DNA of 64,000 nt. It comes from Hyalella azteca. Lineage: Eukaryota; Arthropoda; Malacostraca; Amphipoda; Hyalellidae. The position numbers were made by a program, and so were the translations under genes. The DNA lies in NCBI RefSeq assembly GCF_000764305.2, contig NW_025942174.1, positions 220,134 to 284,133 of the forward strand, written 5' to 3'. Below, one piece after another: positions 60,424 through 64,000 of the stretch. Positions within the stretch are counted from its first letter, which is position 1; the number at the start of each line of letters is the position of its first letter. The notes beneath the pieces are model-generated. The model worked only from the letters and a program-made list of their open reading frames with translations. It made no database searches and was not told the DNA's origin.

Positions 60424-60657
60424 AAATTTAAAAGCAAGGATTAAACCACAAATGTTCATATCTTTATGGAAAACGTTTCGGAGTCCAGCTCCATCGTCAG
60501 TTCGTAGAATCTATAATTTACATAGAAAGTCACAAATTAGTACAATTGAAAGCACAAAAAAAGTCACTTTATTAGTTTTAAAGCACTGGGGACACAAAAG
60601 AGAGAATTAATTGAAAACACAATAAATAATTCATTTGCTTAAATGCAGCCCCTAACA
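60424..60657 (-). mobile_element. Possible 3' LTR/terminal region of the 60893-64000 element
   Basis: On the minus strand this begins TGTTAGGGGCTGC right after a polypurine tract, has an AATAAA signal at about 60564-60572 and ends near GCTTTTAAATTT against the broken MITE. It contains CTGACGATGGAGCTGGACTC followed by CGAAACG (60469-60498), a hammerhead-like core also found at 10.8-11.1 kb. Without the 5' copy in the window the LTR call is inference. A Penelope-like terminal fragment is the main alternative. Confidence 0.45.
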
Positions 60658-60671
60658 TTCCTCCCCACCAA
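60656..60671 (-). promoter_or_regulatory. Polypurine tract (plus-strand primer site)
   Basis: TTGGTGGGGAGGAATG on the minus strand, directly before TGTTAG, is the layout expected of a PPT next to a 3' LTR. It lies about 220 bp past the stop of the long ORF. Confidence 0.5.
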
Positions 60672-60892
60672 GTGTCTTTCACCTACTGAAAGCACTTAAG
60701 ATAAGTCGGGACCCTGCCATGCATCCCGCAAGTCCTGTACAATTCCTAATCAGTAACTGGCCCAGTATCTAAACTATCCTAAACCGTTGATATGAATGAA
60801 TTTTTTAAAAATTTGCTTTTATTAATGGTTACGTTAAAATTTACAACCAGTAAAACAATGACAACACGACACCAATACAAAGACAACGAAAC

Positions 60893-63800
60893 TCAAGGTG
60901 ATGACTCCAGACCACGAGATCCAGCCATACTTCGAACCCGTGCAGCACTGGATCGATAGCTCGAGGCTTCAGTACTGTTAGTTAACTCCCTGAACCGAGT
61001 TAAACTCCTACGTCGATTTTCCGCAATCGAAAGACGAGCGCTCTGTATAATGCGTCGCAAGTCCCCAAGATGATTAACTGCAGCACGCGGTTGAAAACCC
61101 TCAAAAATCGAGTCAGCACTTCGCGACCGCTGAAGCCCACTAAACCAGCTTAGACTGCCCTGGAACCCATCCACATCGAACCCAGAAAACCGAAACTCAT
61201 CCACCCTGGACGAATTGCGCCTGACCGCATCAGCTACCGCAACGCTCTCACCAAAGAGATTCATACACAGATCTGCCATGCTCTCAAGCTCCTCTAACAC
61301 ACCACTTGCTTCCAACAATGCACCATCACAGGTTTCAACCACGTCATCAAAGAGCCACTCGGGACTATCAGGAGGAAAGACATCTGATACTTCAGGAGAA
61401 CCATTGTGCAACACTTCACGAGAACGACCTTCAACCACTTCAGCAGGAACAGAATCAGATGCTTCTGGGACAACAATACTGGATGCATCAGGGAGGACAA
61501 GACCATCAAGAACTCGAGGCGAGCCCAACGGCTCCAGAACCGTGGATGATAACGGAACTTTCCTACACATATGAACAGCATCAACCGCGCTCTCGTCAAC
61601 ACGACTCAGAACTAGCTCAGAACACGGAAGCAATTCAAGCTCCTTTGCTACCCTAGGAACGGTCACGGGTGTAACACGTTTGCGAGCCCTCTTACTTCGA
61701 CGCTGATTACGAATTTCCGGCAAACTCGGTACCCTTGGTACTGTGACACCAGCGTAAGAACACCTGCCCTCTGACCCTGATTGTTCAGACGAATCCCCTG
61801 ATACAAAGAAAGAACCAGCAACCACAAGATCAGAATCAGAGTCGTTATCGCCAGGTACAACATCAGGACACGAAGGAGGTCTTTGGAAACACGGATGATC
61901 ACGTAAGTAGGTTGGTGGTTCATGAAAAGCTTTGATTTGTCGGTAATGGGCCGACTTCTGCAGAACAGAACCGTCTTCTGTCTGCTTCTCAATCACATAT
62001 GCCACCCCATTGCCATGAACCTTTACCACCCGATATGGACCAGTAAACCTTGGCTTTAGCTTGTTTGCCGTAAGATTGCCTGGATGTGGGACTTTGAGCA
62101 TCACTCTCTGGTCCACCGCAAAAGGCGCAAAACGAGGATGTCCAGGTTTCCAAACACCCGTGACGTCGTCTCCAACGAGAGGCCTTGGTTCCGTGGTATG
62201 CGACTTTGACAACAAATACTCAGCTGGTGACATACCAAGTTCACGATGAAGAGTGCCATTGTACACCATCACGGCTCTCGGCAAATTCAAGTCCCACTGC
62301 TTACCATCCGGTACCAACCCTCGCAGCATCTCAGCTATGGTCCTATTGGTACGTTCAACTCCGCCATTTGATGCCGGACAATATGGCGTTGAATACGTAT
62401 GTTTCACAGAGAACTTCACAAGAACCTCATTGAAGTTAGCCGAACGAAACTCAGGACCGTTATCCGAGAGAAGTCTGACAGGACAACGTGGAAGAATTGG
62501 CAAAACATTGAACTCCAAAGCATGCCCAACAGTGCTGCCCTTCTTATCCTTTAACGGCACTGCAACCAACCATTTCGAATTCTGGTCAACAACCATCAAG
62601 ACTGCAACAAAACCTCTAGATGACCGTGGAAACTCAACCAAGTCGACCGAGATCAACTCAAACGGGCAAGATGTGCTCAACTTAAGCATTGGAGGAGCAA
62701 CCGCTTGATGCGAAATCTTAAACATCTGACATCTGAGACACGATGCACACACATCACGTGCAACTCTCTCGACATCTGGATGCCAAACCTGAGCAGCCAA
62801 GATCTGCACAAGCTTATGCCGACCAATGTGTGCCATGCGTTCATGAACTGTGTAAGCCATTTCAACCAGAAAGTGAAACGTGACCACCGGAACAAATCTT
62901 CCCTCGACTGTGCACCACAAGAGTTCATTCAAGAACACCAACCGAGAAGAAAACCGGCAAAACCTCTGTAACATTGGCTCTTGCCAATGCTTTGGATCCT
63001 CCTTCATCACCACCTTCTCCGCAAGCATATGTAAACTCAGGTCACTTTTCTGCAATGCTGCCAAGTTTGTGTCACTGAAAATCAAAGATGGAAACTTTGG
63101 GTCAGCAGTGCTCAGGTCATTCAGCTCATGTGCAAAACACAGCTGAACCTGGGCATTAGAAGCTTCTTGAGGGCGGAAAGGACAGGCAAACGTTCCATCG
63201 TTCCACCTAACCGACATAGTTCGATTTGCGAAGTCTAGTTTCACACCATATGACAAGATGAAATTGGCTCCCAACAATACACAGAACGGAAGCATTTCAC
63301 ATGCTATCACTGCAAACGGAAATGGGTCAGTAAACTCACAGTCAAGAAGTTTAAATCTTAAAAAGACAACACTCTTTACCCCAGTGATACCCTTTCCAAC
63401 TCCACTCACAGTCAGACCCAATGTGTCTCCATCAGTAAGGAGTTTCACTTCTTCTGGCAATGAGCATAGCACGTCTTCCCGAATCACCAACACTTGAGCT
63501 CCAGTATCAACCAATGCACAAAGATGGACAGAACCAAAGGACACCACAACTGTTGAACACCACGAATTACTACAACTACACGAAGAATCAATCCACTGAG
63601 AACCTACGACAATTTCAGGACTCTCTTCCAACTCATCAACATGGTCCAACAGACAATCTGTAGGAGATGACAAAGCCGGTAACGAAGCAGAAGTGATACC
63701 CAAATACTGCCTGGTTTCCTCAACAGGATTATAATGCACTCCAGCCAACCACTGCAAGTGCACTCTACCACCAGCATCTGCCAGAGGAGTGCCAAGAAGC

Positions 63801-64000
63801 GCATGTATCATTGGCTTCTCCATTCCACAATGGACCCATACTTGTAAGCCATACAGTCCACAGAATACCAGCAGAGCTTCCTCACACAAGAGGTGACCAG
63901 GACTCTTCATGACCATAAGCTCACGCCTGAGATTCTTGGATGGTTCAATGCCATATGCACGCCCATTAGTTAGTAATTCCTGAACCAGAGCAACTCTCAA
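60893..64000 (-). CDS. OTU-like - retropepsin - integrase polyprotein, no reverse transcriptase (partial, runs off the window)
   Basis: The frame is open for 1035 codons and still open at the right edge, so the N-terminus is missing. In window numbering, residues 36-95 (ending AGVHYNPVEE) match the C-terminal half of an OTU cysteine protease with its likely catalytic His90. Residues 150-265 form an aspartic protease with DTG at 165-167 and LLGAN later. Residues 386-424 are the integrase HHCC zinc finger (H386, H391, C421, C424). Residues 447-600 are the integrase core with D453, D513 and E549, an exact DD35E spacing; 648-670 is a GPY/F motif. Residues 700-1035 are acidic, serine-rich and unassigned. 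Only about 110 residues separate protease and integrase, too few for reverse transcriptase and RNase H. It derives from a Gypsy-like LTR element or a Ginger-type DNA transposon; all visible catalytic residues are intact. Confidence 0.88.
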   Translation of the reverse strand: MRVALVQELLTNGRAYGIEPSKNLRRELMVMKSPGHLLCEEALLVFCGLYGLQVWVHCGMEKPMIHALLGTPLADAGGRVHLQWLAGVHYNPVEETRQYLGITSASLPALSSPTDCLLDHVDELEESPEIVVGSQWIDSSCSCSNSWCSTVVVSFGSVHLCALVDTGAQVLVIREDVLCSLPEEVKLLTDGDTLGLTVSGVGKGITGVKSVVFLRFKLLDCEFTDPFPFAVIACEMLPFCVLLGANFILSYGVKLDFANRTMSVRWNDGTFACPFRPQEASNAQVQLCFAHELNDLSTADPKFPSLIFSDTNLAALQKSDLSLHMLAEKVVMKEDPKHWQEPMLQRFCRFSSRLVFLNELLWCTVEGRFVPVVTFHFLVEMAYTVHERMAHIGRHKLVQILAAQVWHPDVERVARDVCASCLRCQMFKISHQAVAPPMLKLSTSCPFELISVDLVEFPRSSRGFVAVLMVVDQNSKWLVAVPLKDKKGSTVGHALEFNVLPILPRCPVRLLSDNGPEFRSANFNEVLVKFSVKHTYSTPYCPASNGGVERTNRTIAEMLRGLVPDGKQWDLNLPRAVMVYNGTLHRELGMSPAEYLLSKSHTTEPRPLVGDDVTGVWKPGHPRFAPFAVDQRVMLKVPHPGNLTANKLKPRFTGPYRVVKVHGNGVAYVIEKQTEDGSVLQKSAHYRQIKAFHEPPTYLRDHPCFQRPPSCPDVVPGDNDSDSDLVVAGSFFVSGDSSEQSGSEGRCSYAGVTVPRVPSLPEIRNQRRSKRARKRVTPVTVPRVAKELELLPCSELVLSRVDESAVDAVHMCRKVPLSSTVLEPLGSPRVLDGLVLPDASSIVVPEASDSVPAEVVEGRSREVLHNGSPEVSDVFPPDSPEWLFDDVVETCDGALLEASGVLEELESMADLCMNLFGESVAVADAVRRNSSRVDEFRFSGFDVDGFQGSLSWFSGLQRSRSADSIFEGFQPRAAVNHLGDLRRIIQSARLSIAENRRRSLTRFRELTNSTEASSYRSSAARVRSMAGSRGLESSP

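Overview
The window looks like a gene-poor, repeat-rich arthropod genome, most likely an insect. The basis is one spliced paired-like homeobox gene with kilobase introns, insect-type Tc1/mariner, hAT and LTR elements, and a short interstitial CCTAA/TTAGG-like stretch at about 35.55 kb. Polyneoptera such as stick insects would fit the style, but that is only a guess. It is draft assembly: single N bases at 3304, 24788 and 27093 all touch tandem arrays, and a Nextera mate-pair junction adapter sits at 34484-34521.

The main gene is a six-exon Shox (short stature homeobox) orthologue on the + strand, coding from 16683 to 49298. All five junctions have GT..AG ends and matching phases, and the model gives 898 residues. 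An N-terminal MEKLTEFVSKSFD motif, a Q50 paired-like homeodomain split between its codons 46 and 47, and a C-terminal OAR motif identify it. Bases 1-16682 are upstream flank with no gene recognised. They hold many minisatellites and a few GC-rich or motif-rich blocks that could be regulatory. Intron 1 alone is 18.3 kb.

From 1 to about 48.4 kb I count more than 30 tandem arrays, with units of 10-63 bp and roughly 11 kb in total. Almost none occur after the Shox stop codon. At least two arrays have units copied from adjacent functional sequence: the exon-4 splice donor (41229-41455) and the C-terminal codons of a transposase relic (45272-45416).

After 52.8 kb the picture changes to interspersed elements. 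A probable first exon of an unidentified gene (52987-53218) is followed by a phase-compatible exon (53555-53692) inside a TIR-bounded segment with TA flanks. Then come a TA-flanked MITE and its interrupted sister copy, a hAT-like element with a perfect 8-bp target duplication containing a nested Tc1/mariner derivative, and at the right edge a long minus-strand ORF open at the edge. That ORF carries the C-terminal part of an OTU-like domain, a retropepsin and an intact DD35E integrase with a GPY/F domain, but no reverse transcriptase. A polypurine tract and possible LTR follow it. This ORF and the hammerhead-like motif family at 10.7-11.2 kb and 60.47 kb are the best candidates for undescribed biology.
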